DNA of 48,426 nucleotides from DATKXO01 sp035528995 (GTDB lineage: Bacteria > Planctomycetota > Phycisphaerae > UBA1845), in the NCBI GenBank assembly GCA_035528995.1, contig DATKXO010000426.1:1-48426 (forward strand), given 5' to 3'. A model generated the notes under the pieces. It did no database searches. It was not told the origin of the DNA and saw only the letters and a list, made by a program, of their open reading frames with translations. Positions 33,268-41,910 of the stretch are shown here, one piece after another (the first letter of the stretch is position 1; each line of letters begins with the position of its first letter). The translations under genes and the position numbers were made by a program.

Positions 33268-34203
33268 CTACTCTCGCTCGATCCCCAGACGATCGATGAT
33301 CCGATCGAAGTCGTCCAGCGAGTAGTAGTCGATCACGATTCGGCCGCTGCCCTTGCGACGCCCTTCCTGGATGACCACTTTCGTGCCAACCGCTACGGAG
33401 CAGCGCTCTTCCAGATCGGCCACGTGCGGTGTTTTGTCGCGGCTCCGCGGAGGCTTCTCACCTTCTTTGCCCCTCCCAGGCTTGGTTCTGCGGACGACCT
33501 CCTCGAGCGCACGAACCGACAACGCATTGGCCACCACCGCGCGGGCCAGGCGGAGTCGCTCGCCGTCGTCCGCGATCCCGACGATGCAACGCGCGTGTCC
33601 CATGCTGATCCGCCCCGCCGCGAGCATCTCCTTCACCTCGTCGGGCAGATCCAGGAGCCGGAGGTAGTTGGTTACCGTGGTCCGGTCCTCGCCAAGCCGC
33701 CTGGCCAGCTCTTCAGGTGCAGCCGCGAAATCGTCGCAGTACTGGCGATAGCCGCGGGCCCGGTCCACCGGATTCAGGTCCTCGCGCTGGATGTTCTCGA
33801 CCAGGGCCATCTCCAGCATCTGGTGGTCGGTGGCTTGGTGGACGACGACGGGAACGGCCTTGAGGCCGGCCATCCGAGCGGCGTGCCACCGGCGTTCCCC
33901 CGCGATAATCTCGAACCGGTCGCCGCGTGCGCGCACGCTTATTGGTTGAATCATGCCACTTGTGCGCAAGGAATCGGCCAATGGAGCGAGGCTCTCCTCG
34001 GTTGCGATGTCGCGCGGCTGGAACGGATTGGGCGAGAGACGATCCAATTCGACCAGGGCAGCCCCGGCGGATGGGGGTTCGGTGGGCGGAGCATGAGGGT
34101 GCTCCTCGCCATCGGGCGCGGACGTATTCGCCCGCTCTTGCCCGCGTAAGTCCGTCACCAGGGAATCGAGGCCGCGACCGAGCCGTCTTGCGGATTTGGA
34201 CAT
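33268..34203 (-). CDS. parB: ParB/Spo0J chromosome partitioning protein
   Basis: A 311-residue CTPase clamp that loads at parS sites and spreads along DNA. After a disordered leader (SKSARRLGRGLDSLV, the canonical ParB start), the CTP-binding domain contains NPFQPR and GERRWHAARM (102-111). The helix-turn-helix includes LGEDRTTVTNYLRLLDLP and HARCIVGI. The C-terminal dimer domain ends in YSLDDFDRIIDRLG. GGAGGG precedes the ATG at 34203. Normally parA lies directly upstream; here the upstream region instead holds two parS sites and an unrelated gene, so parA must be elsewhere if present. The presence of parS implies this is the chromosomal, origin-proximal ParB. Confidence 0.96.
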   Translation of the reverse strand: MSKSARRLGRGLDSLVTDLRGQERANTSAPDGEEHPHAPPTEPPSAGAALVELDRLSPNPFQPRDIATEESLAPLADSLRTSGMIQPISVRARGDRFEIIAGERRWHAARMAGLKAVPVVVHQATDHQMLEMALVENIQREDLNPVDRARGYRQYCDDFAAAPEELARRLGEDRTTVTNYLRLLDLPDEVKEMLAAGRISMGHARCIVGIADDGERLRLARAVVANALSVRALEEVVRRTKPGRGKEGEKPPRSRDKTPHVADLEERCSVAVGTKVVIQEGRRKGSGRIVIDYYSLDDFDRIIDRLGIERE

Positions 34204-34364
34204 GGTGCCCTCCGTGGCTGGTTGCCTGGACCGCCGAGACCCAGCTCCGCGGGGCGGCAACGCACTTGGATCCAGGAGCGTGCGTCAGTGTAGCCGTTCG
34301 GACGCAGATTGCGAGCCGAAAGAGGCAGAACTTGTGCAATCGTCGCGAACTTCGCGTCGCGGGC

Positions 34365-34394
34365 CAACCGCTGTTTCACGTGAAACAGCGGTTG
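34365..34394. promoter_or_regulatory. parS: parS site 1, inside a 30-base perfect palindrome
   Basis: TGTTTCACGTGAAACA at 34372-34387 is a perfect palindromic parS consensus. The flanks CAACCGC and GCGGTTG extend the palindrome without mismatch to 34365-34394. It lies about 170 bases before the parB start. Confidence 0.95.
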
Positions 34395-34502
34395 TCGATC
34401 AACCCGCTGAAGCGCTGCGTGTCCGCCGCCGCAGACGTTCGGCCGGCCAGCAGCCCTCGACCTCACCTCGCGGCCGGCTCCAACGGACCCCGCCGCGGAA
34501 CT

Positions 34503-34518
34503 TGTTTCACGTGAAACA
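34503..34518. promoter_or_regulatory. parS: parS site 2
   Basis: A second exact TGTTTCACGTGAAACA, 131 bases from the first. Its flanks are not palindromic. Two sites this close create a strong ParB loading zone; the 445 bases between parB and the next gene contain nothing else that I recognise. Confidence 0.94.
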
Positions 34519-34648
34519 GGCTCAACCTCGCCGGGTGACCGTCGCAGGACCGGCTCCCCGTCTGGCGCCTCGCACCGCTTGTATCGCGGAACTTGGCCCC
34601 ACCCGCTCGCCGAGTCGCCTGCTTGGCCGGATATGCGGGCGGGCGAAG

Positions 34649-35029
34649 TCAGAACAGCAGGTGATAGAGCAGGTCCAGCCGCCCCGACAAGACGAGTCGG
34701 CGCCCGGAGTACCTCATCACCTCGCGGATACGTGCCCGGTAGGTGGGGTGGTAGCAGTGGTCCGAGCAGTGCTTGCACGCTGGCTTGGGTTCCATCGGGC
34801 AGTGGGAACGCTTGACGAACGCGTGGGCCAGCAGCTTCGAGCAATGCGGGCATAATGTAGGCAGCCGCTTGGCGAGGGTGTCGAGATCGAACCCCTTCAC
34901 CCACGCGGGCCGGCGCTCGGCATCCGCATGCTTGTACCGGCAATACACCCCGATGAAGCGGACGAGTGTCCGCAGGTCGCGGCGCAACCGAGGATCCTCG
35001 GGCGAGATGCCGGCACTCCGATCAGTCAC
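34649..35029 (-). CDS. Nitrous-oxide-stimulated-promoter family protein
   Basis: A 126-residue Cys-rich protein. The block LCPHCSKLLAHAFVKRSHCPMEPKPACKHCSDHCYHPTYRARIREVMRYSGRR fits the small family named for the nitrous oxide-stimulated promoter: CPxCxxLLxYAxxRxxxCPxxxxKPxCxxCxxHCYxPxxRxxIRxVMRYxGPR. The three Cys pairs imply a bound metal. The start is GTG at 35029 with GAGGAT upstream. Members are found in anaerobes and denitrifiers; the biochemical role is not established. It lies between the parS sites and a radical SAM gene of haem-biosynthesis type, both on the same strand. Confidence 0.82.
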   Translation of the reverse strand: MTDRSAGISPEDPRLRRDLRTLVRFIGVYCRYKHADAERRPAWVKGFDLDTLAKRLPTLCPHCSKLLAHAFVKRSHCPMEPKPACKHCSDHCYHPTYRARIREVMRYSGRRLVLSGRLDLLYHLLF

Positions 35030-35118
35030 TGGGCCATCCTCGTCGTTTAGGCTCCACTGAACAGGGCCACACCGCTCAACCCCTGGAATACTGCTCTAAC
35101 CTCATGTCCAAAAATAGG

Positions 35119-35211
35119 TTAATACTGATGCGACCGCCTGCCGGTCCCTTGCCAGAAGTCGATCTTCCCATTTTAACATCGCCCGTTCAACGTCCTCTGT
35201 GTCAGTATTAA
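35119..35211. repeat. Inverted repeat around a short AT-rich segment
   Basis: TTAATACTGA (35119-35128) is the exact reverse complement of TCAGTATTAA (35202-35211), with 73 bases between. The segment is noticeably richer in A+T than its surroundings. The core TCAGTATT also occurs near 25100, just outside the reverse-transcriptase remnant. It may be a small decayed mobile element or a regulator site. Confidence 0.4.
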
Positions 35212-35245
35212 GCTTCTGTCCAGAAAGAGGATAAGGCTGCATGCC

Positions 35246-36415
35246 TCACGAATCGCCAGCCGCGGCGCGGCGAGGCTGGAACTCGCACACCGGCTCTTCC
35301 GCCAGGAAGTCGCCGTATTGGTAGAACGCCCGCGCGCGGCACCCGGCGCACACCCGCTTGAACTCGCACACGCCGCATTTGCCCTGCAGCAGCTCGGGGT
35401 CTCGCAACTGGGCGAAGACCTCGCTCCTGGCCCAGATCTCGCTGAGCTTCTGCCGTGTCACATTCCCGGCCGAGACCGGCAGATAGCCGCACGGGAAGAC
35501 GTCTCCCGGGTGCGAAACGAAGCACACGCTCGTACCGGCCAGGCATCCCTTCGTCACCGCGTCCATGCCGACCGGGTGCCCACCCGGTTTGCCGGCACTC
35601 GAGGCGGAACCGTGATCGCCCTGGGCATGCCCGCCAATGCTTGCGGGCACGCCGCCCGGATGGCCCTGTCGCTTGGGCATCGGTTTGCCCTTGGCGGCCG
35701 CTTCCTGCCGGATGATGCGGTAGTAGTGCGGGGCGCAAGTCGCCTTGATGTGCAGCGCGGTGCCCTCGGCCAGCTCGACGATCTCATGAAGACGTTGCTC
35801 GATCTCGGGCGCGTCCAACATCTGGTCGTCGGCGATCTGCTCCCCGCAGCCCACCGGCACCAGCAGGAAGTAGTGCATGGCTTCAGCGCCGACGGACTCG
35901 GCCAGCCGGAGAACCGCGCCGAGCTGATCGGCGTCATGCTTGGCGATGGTGCAGTTGACCTGCGTGGCGACGCCGGCCTCGCGCAGATTCCGCAGCCCGC
36001 CCAGGGCCTGGTGGAACGAACCCGGCAACTGGCGGAACCGGTCGTGTGTCTGGGCGTCGCTACCGTCGAGAGAGATGCTGACGCGATGGAACCCGGTTTG
36101 GGCGATTCGCTCGGCCATGGGTCGGTCGATCATGGTCCCGTTACTGGCCAGGGCGATGATCAACCCCTTCTCACGGGCCAGGGAGGCCAACTCGAAGACA
36201 TCCGGCCGCATGAGCGGCTCGCCACCGGAGAACACCAGGATGCACGACGCGAACCCGGCCAGGTCGGTAATCATGCGCCGAGCCTGCTCGGTGTTCATGT
36301 CATTCTTCATTAACTCGTGCGACACCTCAAGACGGCGGCAATGGACGCAGTCGAGGTTGCAGCCGGCCGTCGTCTCCCAGAAGAGCAGCCGTAGCGGTGG
36401 GGCGTCGTTGGTCAT
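35246..36415 (-). CDS. Radical SAM/SPASM protein of the haem/haem d1 biosynthesis group (AhbC/AhbD/NirJ-like)
   Basis: A 389-residue enzyme. The radical SAM cluster motif is CNLDCVHC (Cys19, Cys23, Cys26); SGGEPLMRPDVFEL binds SAM. The C-terminal SPASM region carries GDVFPCGYLPVSAGNV and GKCGVCEFKRVCAGCRARAF, the wording of AhbC/AhbD/NirJ proteins that make haem by the sirohaem route or haem d1. Residues about 246-282 are an unusual Gly/His/Ser-rich insertion (GGVPASIGGHAQGDHGSASS) between the barrel and the SPASM domain. GGAGG lies nine bases before the ATG at 36415; the longer frame to 36673 lacks a site. No other haem genes are adjacent, so which reaction it performs is open. Confidence 0.85.
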   Translation of the reverse strand: MTNDAPPLRLLFWETTAGCNLDCVHCRRLEVSHELMKNDMNTEQARRMITDLAGFASCILVFSGGEPLMRPDVFELASLAREKGLIIALASNGTMIDRPMAERIAQTGFHRVSISLDGSDAQTHDRFRQLPGSFHQALGGLRNLREAGVATQVNCTIAKHDADQLGAVLRLAESVGAEAMHYFLLVPVGCGEQIADDQMLDAPEIEQRLHEIVELAEGTALHIKATCAPHYYRIIRQEAAAKGKPMPKRQGHPGGVPASIGGHAQGDHGSASSAGKPGGHPVGMDAVTKGCLAGTSVCFVSHPGDVFPCGYLPVSAGNVTRQKLSEIWARSEVFAQLRDPELLQGKCGVCEFKRVCAGCRARAFYQYGDFLAEEPVCEFQPRRAAAGDS

Positions 36416-36743
36416 CTCTGTAACCTCCAGCGTGGCAAAGCGGCCCGTCCTTTGGGCGATTGTAGGCAAATCGCGGCCCGGTTGGTAGCCGCGGTGCCAC
36501 GGCAACGACGTGGGCTGCATTCGCGCGTAGGGCGCGGAGTGGTCGATGGGCGAGTCGCTTGGCGGTCCGCGCGGCGGCGAGATGGAGCTATCGACGTGGT
36601 AGCTGGTTGACGGGTGGGTCAGGAGAGCTGTCGGCGCCGGCGATGCGCTACCGCCGCCCTCGGTGACCTTCACCCACCCGACGGGTCCCCCAGACAGCTA
36701 CAACCGGATCAGCCGCCGTACGAATACGAACCCGTTCTCCTCG
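36416..36743. other. Intergenic region between GH31 gene and radical SAM gene
   Basis: A 328-base gap between two minus-strand genes. It should contain the radical SAM promoter and the end of the GH31 transcript. GACGGGTGGGT near 36610 and ACCCACCCGAC near 36675 could pair imperfectly, giving a weak hairpin. I see no gene or RNA. Confidence 0.35.
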
Positions 36744-39700
36744 TCAGGCGCCCGGCTCGCTCGAGTTCTCGACCATGCGGATCTCGGGGAGCGACTCGCC
36801 GCCGCGGGGTTGCACCCGCACGTTGAAGGCCCAGGTCCCGCCGAGCTGATCCAGCTTGACCAGGACGTGGTTGCGGCCCTGTTTGAGCTTGACCGGGAAC
36901 GTCACCGGATCGGCCTGCAGGGCCCGTGGTTCGTCGTGCGAGTAGACGACCTCACCGTTCACCTGGACGATCGCCCCGTCGTCGTGCTGCATGACGAACT
37001 CGACATTGGCGTCGGCCCCCGAGTCCAGGAAGGCCTGGGCGAACGCGGTGCGGTTCTCGCCGCCGAAGAGCTTGAGGAAATCGACCATCGCCCCGTCCGG
37101 ATCACCCTGGCCCACCTCGACGGGTTGCCACACGACTTCCTTGCCGCCGAGCCCGACATAGCGGGCGTCGAGGTCCGGCTTCGTCTCCGGCTCCAGGGTT
37201 CCGGCCGTCGGTCCCTTCCCGCCGGCGAACGGTCCGGTCACCCACCACTTGCCGACATAGGAGTTGGGCCACACGAAGCGATGGGCAAAGCGGACCGGCG
37301 CACCGGCCCACTCGAATTCCGCCACAAGCCTTGCGGAGAAGTCGTCCAAGCGCTGCGGGTCTATCGGCAGGTCGAAGGCAAACGGCTGCTTGCCGGGTTT
37401 CTCGAAAACGATCGGGGCCGTCGCGAACGGTGACATGTCCTCTTCCAGAGGTGCCAGGCTGATCGTTCCGGTCACCGAGCCGGATGCCGGCAGCCGCGTC
37501 AGCCAGACGCGCCCCGCCACGCGGGCCTGATTCCGGTCCGCGCTCTGAAACTCAAACCGCAGGGCCGCGTTGAGCAGCGACTCGGCCGCCCGCCCGACCG
37601 TCGCGGGGAACTGGGCCCCGTGGGCCAACCGATCGAGCACGACGGCCTCGCCCCACTCCGCGACCCGTTCCCAACGCTCCTGGCCGCTGTACCTGTTGAG
37701 GAACTGCGTCAGGTGGGCCTGGGCGAGCCCTTTGACGTTGGTCAGTCCGAGCTGGACCTGCCAGTCCCTTTCCGCCAGGCCGAGTTGGTGCATCTCGTGG
37801 CTGGGCTGCCTGGCGGCTCCGCTGCGCTGCCGCGGGGCAAAGCGGATCGTGGTGGGCTGGTCCAGTCTGCGTTCCGGCAGGCGTACGCTGGCGGTCAACG
37901 TGCTAACCTCGACGTATTCCCAACTCGGCGCGGTGCCCGCCGGGCCGCCCTGCGGAATCGCCTCGCCGTCCACGGTCACCTCGGCGGCATCGGACCAGCA
38001 GGCCTCCAGCACCACCGTCCGTGCCTCGGGCATCCCGCGGTAGCGCCCCTCGATCGGATGGATAATCAGCTCGAACGCGCCGGCCTGCTCGCCGGGCGTG
38101 TAAGTGATCCGCGTCTTGGCGAACCCCTCGGGCTCCGCGTAGTCCGCCGATTCGCCGTCATCCTCGTACAGCACGGTCTCGCCGGACGGGCCGGGGTAGA
38201 CCCGAATCACCAGCGGGTCGATCGGACCCTTCGTGTTCAGCTTTCCGCCGGGCTGCATAGGGATCGGCCGACCGCCTCGGACGAACGCCGGGACGTGCGT
38301 GATCCTGGACTTGATCAACGTCTCGGTCGGCCCCTGGTAGCGGGCGTTGGTCAGCAGGTCGTACCACTCGCCCTGGGGCAGCCACACCTCGACGTCGGCG
38401 ATATTGGGGAGTCCGCGGCCCGGCTCGACCACGGGCGCCACGATCATGTCATCACCGAAGTAGTACTGTCCCGGAACCTCGTAGGCCATCTCGTCCTGCG
38501 GATGGTGCAGATACATCGGGCGGACCAACGGCAGGCCCGTCTCGTACGTCTTACGGGCCATGGTGTAGATGTACGGAATCAGCCGGTACCGCAGGTCGTA
38601 CGCCGCACGGGCGACCGGCTGGAACGGATCGCCGTAGAGCCAGGGCCGGCGGTCGTTGTCCGGGTCGCGCGTGCTGTGCACCCGCATGGCCGCCGAGAAC
38701 GCACCGAACTGCAGCCAGCGGGCGTACAGCTCCGGCCCGATCTGACCCCCGCTGGACCAGTGACCCCCCAGGTCGTGCGACCAGTAGGCCGCCCCCACGT
38801 TGCCCGCGGTCGAGGTGAACGGCACCAGGAACTCGAGCACCTTCCAGGTCGATTCGGTATCACCGGAGAACTGGATCGGGTAACGATGGCAGCCCCAGCC
38901 GCCCCAGCGGCTGAACGTCAACCCGCGGCGCCCCGTGCCTTCGCGGGCCCGGTCGTAAAAATGCAGGTGGCTCAACCAGGGCAGCGGGTCCAGGCCGGCG
39001 ATCTTCGTGGTCCGCTCCTGCTGCCAGTCCACCCACCAGAAGTCCACCCCCTGGGCTTCCAGCGGGTGATGCAGCAGATTGAAGTAGTTCTCCACGTAAC
39101 GCGGGTCCGCGATGTCGAAAGGGATCGGCTGCTCGCCCGCCGGGTCCATCCCCATCGCCCGGGCAAACTCGGGATAGGCCGCCTCGTGCGCCCCCACGCC
39201 CTCATTGGGATGCAGATTCAGCGCCACGTGCAGACCGCGATCGTGCAGCTCGGACAGCAGCTTCTCCGGCTCGGGGATCAGTTCACCGTTCCAGGTGTAG
39301 CCCGTCCACCCCGCCAGGTGCCAGTCTATGTCGATGACCATCACGTCGAGCGGATAGCCCTTGTCGCGATAGCCGTCGGCGATCTCCAGAAAATCCGCCG
39401 TGGTGTACGGCCAATACCGCGAGTACCAGCTTCCGAAGGTGAAACGCGGCGGCAGTGGAATCGGACCGCCCACGGCGATCAGGTCCGAGAGCGCCCGGGT
39501 ATACTCCGGGCCATACCCGAAGAAGTACCAGTCGATCCGCTTGCCGTCCTCCCGCACCGTCGGCCAGGGGTTCTGCTCGCCTTCGAGCACAACGGTGCCG
39601 CTGTCGTCGAGCAGATACCAGCCGTCGCGCGAGAGCAGCCCCTGCCCCAGGTCGATCGGCCCGCGACACTGATCCAGCGTCCGCACCGTCCCACCGAGGT

Positions 39701-40106
39701 TCCCGGTGTTCGGCGTTCCGGGGCGCCACTCGACGTCCTTCGCCCCGCCGATCAGCTCGATCAACAGGTTGTCCTCATCGAACGGATCGCCCTCGGTGTG
39801 ATAGCTGAGGCGCAAGTGGCTGGTTTCGATCTCCAGCCATTGGCCCGACTCTCGTTGACTGAATTGCGGCACCGGCAGGTCGCGCCGCACCGCGAACAGG
39901 CTGGGGCGATCCTCGAAGGCGCCGTCCGGCGCATACTCCAGGCGCAGCAGCGTCGGCGTCAGCACCGTGAAACGCGCCCGCCCCGCCTGGACCACGGCGT
40001 CCGGCTTGGCCTGACCCGCCAACTGCGGAGCACCCATCGCCACGGTAGTCATGGCCAGACTACACCCAACCCAACCCCAGACCATCCTGACCGGCAAGCC
40101 GCCCAT
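36744..40106 (-). CDS. Exported GH31-family alpha-glycosidase with C-terminal accessory domain
   Basis: A 1120-residue secreted enzyme acting on alpha-linked sugars. Residues 1-25 are a signal peptide. An N-terminal beta domain is followed by the GH31 barrel. The nucleophile is Asp360 in DFWWVDWQQE and the acid/base is Asp416 in QFSGDTEST; HDLGGHW and MVIDIDWHLAGWTGYTWN are further family marks. Beyond the barrel come the usual beta domains (about 590-780), and then about 340 residues ending in a jelly-roll-like part (VQVNGEVVYSHD, HVLVKLDQLGGTWAFNVRV) that may bind carbohydrate or anchor the enzyme. GGAGGA precedes the ATG. Alpha-glucosidase or alpha-xylosidase activity cannot be separated by eye. 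There are no transport or sensor genes beside it. Confidence 0.92.
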   Translation of the reverse strand: MGGLPVRMVWGWVGCSLAMTTVAMGAPQLAGQAKPDAVVQAGRARFTVLTPTLLRLEYAPDGAFEDRPSLFAVRRDLPVPQFSQRESGQWLEIETSHLRLSYHTEGDPFDEDNLLIELIGGAKDVEWRPGTPNTGNLGGTVRTLDQCRGPIDLGQGLLSRDGWYLLDDSGTVVLEGEQNPWPTVREDGKRIDWYFFGYGPEYTRALSDLIAVGGPIPLPPRFTFGSWYSRYWPYTTADFLEIADGYRDKGYPLDVMVIDIDWHLAGWTGYTWNGELIPEPEKLLSELHDRGLHVALNLHPNEGVGAHEAAYPEFARAMGMDPAGEQPIPFDIADPRYVENYFNLLHHPLEAQGVDFWWVDWQQERTTKIAGLDPLPWLSHLHFYDRAREGTGRRGLTFSRWGGWGCHRYPIQFSGDTESTWKVLEFLVPFTSTAGNVGAAYWSHDLGGHWSSGGQIGPELYARWLQFGAFSAAMRVHSTRDPDNDRRPWLYGDPFQPVARAAYDLRYRLIPYIYTMARKTYETGLPLVRPMYLHHPQDEMAYEVPGQYYFGDDMIVAPVVEPGRGLPNIADVEVWLPQGEWYDLLTNARYQGPTETLIKSRITHVPAFVRGGRPIPMQPGGKLNTKGPIDPLVIRVYPGPSGETVLYEDDGESADYAEPEGFAKTRITYTPGEQAGAFELIIHPIEGRYRGMPEARTVVLEACWSDAAEVTVDGEAIPQGGPAGTAPSWEYVEVSTLTASVRLPERRLDQPTTIRFAPRQRSGAARQPSHEMHQLGLAERDWQVQLGLTNVKGLAQAHLTQFLNRYSGQERWERVAEWGEAVVLDRLAHGAQFPATVGRAAESLLNAALRFEFQSADRNQARVAGRVWLTRLPASGSVTGTISLAPLEEDMSPFATAPIVFEKPGKQPFAFDLPIDPQRLDDFSARLVAEFEWAGAPVRFAHRFVWPNSYVGKWWVTGPFAGGKGPTAGTLEPETKPDLDARYVGLGGKEVVWQPVEVGQGDPDGAMVDFLKLFGGENRTAFAQAFLDSGADANVEFVMQHDDGAIVQVNGEVVYSHDEPRALQADPVTFPVKLKQGRNHVLVKLDQLGGTWAFNVRVQPRGGESLPEIRMVENSSEPGA

Positions 40107-40311
40107 GGAAGTCGTCCTCCACGCAGTCTGTTCCTCCGGATTCGAGCCTGGCTGGCCGCAAAACCCAGACTGCCAGCGGCCCCCGTCAAGGGGATTGATT
40201 ACCCTACAGATTAACCGCTTCCGGCGCTGGTGTCGCGTCGTGTGGCCATCGGTGGTGTCGCACCTCGGGGACGCCGCCGCCGTAGTCCGCGTGCCGCTCC
40301 GGCCCAGCCGC

Positions 40312-41634
40312 TCAAATCACGCCCTTGATCGCTTCTTCCAGGGCCTGACCCGCTTCATCGCCCAATTCGTACGTCACCCGCAGGGCCGGCTTGTTGATCT
40401 TCAGCAACCGCCCCAGGTCAATCGGAGTGCCCACCAGTACCAGGTCGCAGTCCGCCGCGTTGATCGTCTGCTCCAGCTCCGACATCTGCTTCTCGCCATA
40501 GCCCATGGCCGGCAGGATCTCGGTCAGGTGGTTGTACTTGGCGAAGGTGTCCTTGATCGAGCCCACGGCATAGGGTCGCGGGTCCACGATCTGCCCCGCC
40601 CCGAACTGCTTGGCGGCCACGTGGCCGGCGCCGTAGGTCATCCCCCCGTGCGTCAGCGTCGGTCCGTCCTCGATGACCAGCACCCGCTTGCCTTTGACCC
40701 GCTCCGGATCGGTCACCGACACCGGCGACGACGCCCGCACGATCCTGGCCTTGGGATTCACCCGGCGCACGTTGGCCTCGACCAGCTCGACGTTCTTCGG
40801 GTCGGCCGTGCCCACCTTGTTGACCACCACCATGTCGGCCATCCGCAGGTTCGTCTCGCCGGGGTAGTAGAGCAGCTCGTGCCCGGGCCGGTGCGGGTCA
40901 ACCACCACGATGTACAGGTCCGGCTTGTAGAAGGACAGGTCGTTGTTGCCGCCGTCCCAGAGGATCACGTCGGCCTCCTTTTCGGCCTGACGCAGGATCC
41001 TGGCGTAGTCCACCCCGGCGAAGACGATGTTCCCCGCCTGGATGTGCGGCTCGTACTCCTCCCGCTCCTCGATAGTACACTCGTGACGGTCCATGTCCTC
41101 CAGCGTGGCGAAACGCTGGCAGATCTGCTTGGTCAGATCGCCATAGGGCATCGGGTGGCGCACGGCCGCCACCTTCTTGCCCAGCGCCTTGAGGATGGCC
41201 GTCACCTTCCGCGCCGTCTGGCTCTTGCCGCAGCCGGTCCGGACCGCGCAGACCGCGATCACCGGCTTGCTCGACTCGAGCATGGTGTTGTGATGCCCCA
41301 TCATGCGGAAGTCCGCGCCGGCCGCGTTGACCAAGGCGGCCTTGTGCATCACCTCCTCGTGCGGTAGGTCCGAATAGGCGATCACCACCTGATCCACTTC
41401 GTGCTCGGCGATCAAATCGGCCAGCCGCTCCTCCGCGTGGATGGGGATTCCCTTGGGGTACCGGGGCCCGCAGAGCCGGGGCGGGTAGGTCCGCCCCTCG
41501 ATGTCGGGGATCTGCGCCGCGGTGAAGGCCACCACCTCATAGCGTTCCCTGTCCCGCCAGAACACGTTGAAATCATGGAAATCGCGCCCCGCCGCGCCCA
41601 TGATGATAACCTTGATCTTCTCGCTCCTTGCCAT
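40312..41634 (-). CDS. Cyclic 2,3-diphosphoglycerate synthetase-like P-loop protein
   Basis: A 440-residue cytoplasmic protein with an N-terminal Rossmann-like part (KVIIMGAAGRDFHDFNVFWRD), a P-loop at about 130-140 (AVRTGCGKSQT) and downstream DGGNNDLSFYKPDLYIVVVDPHRPGHE and NKVGTADP, the latter a GTPase NKxD-like motif. This whole pattern is that of the cyclic-2,3-diphosphoglycerate synthetase-like family, known from thermophilic methanogens but widely spread in bacteria, where its role is unclear. AGAGGTG precedes the ATG. It has no obvious operon partner: the neighbour upstream is 276 bases away. Confidence 0.87.
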   Translation of the reverse strand: MARSEKIKVIIMGAAGRDFHDFNVFWRDRERYEVVAFTAAQIPDIEGRTYPPRLCGPRYPKGIPIHAEERLADLIAEHEVDQVVIAYSDLPHEEVMHKAALVNAAGADFRMMGHHNTMLESSKPVIAVCAVRTGCGKSQTARKVTAILKALGKKVAAVRHPMPYGDLTKQICQRFATLEDMDRHECTIEEREEYEPHIQAGNIVFAGVDYARILRQAEKEADVILWDGGNNDLSFYKPDLYIVVVDPHRPGHELLYYPGETNLRMADMVVVNKVGTADPKNVELVEANVRRVNPKARIVRASSPVSVTDPERVKGKRVLVIEDGPTLTHGGMTYGAGHVAAKQFGAGQIVDPRPYAVGSIKDTFAKYNHLTEILPAMGYGEKQMSELEQTINAADCDLVLVGTPIDLGRLLKINKPALRVTYELGDEAGQALEEAIKGVI

Positions 41635-41910
41635 GGATCACCTCTTGTATGTCGTCGGGGTCGGCGTCGTCTGGATCGGCCGCCGTCCCTGATAAACGGT
41701 TGTCATGCCTTTCACGCCGGCGGGCCGCCGACCCGCCACAGACCGGTTGTGAGGGAGTTCCGTTGTGCTCGCAGCGGCAGCTAAGAGAGCTGGGCGCCAC
41801 GATAGAGATGATTCGTCTGGATCACGCTGGCAGACATCGTCCCACCGATTGTCAGGGTAGTATCGGCCCGCGGCTTTCGCAAGCCCGACCACCCACCGTG
41901 CCTCCCGGGT

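Noticed and set aside
41635..41910. 84-residue open frame between the P-loop gene and the dehydrogenase gene
   Set aside because: No domain, no good ribosome site, atypical composition; treated as intergenic.
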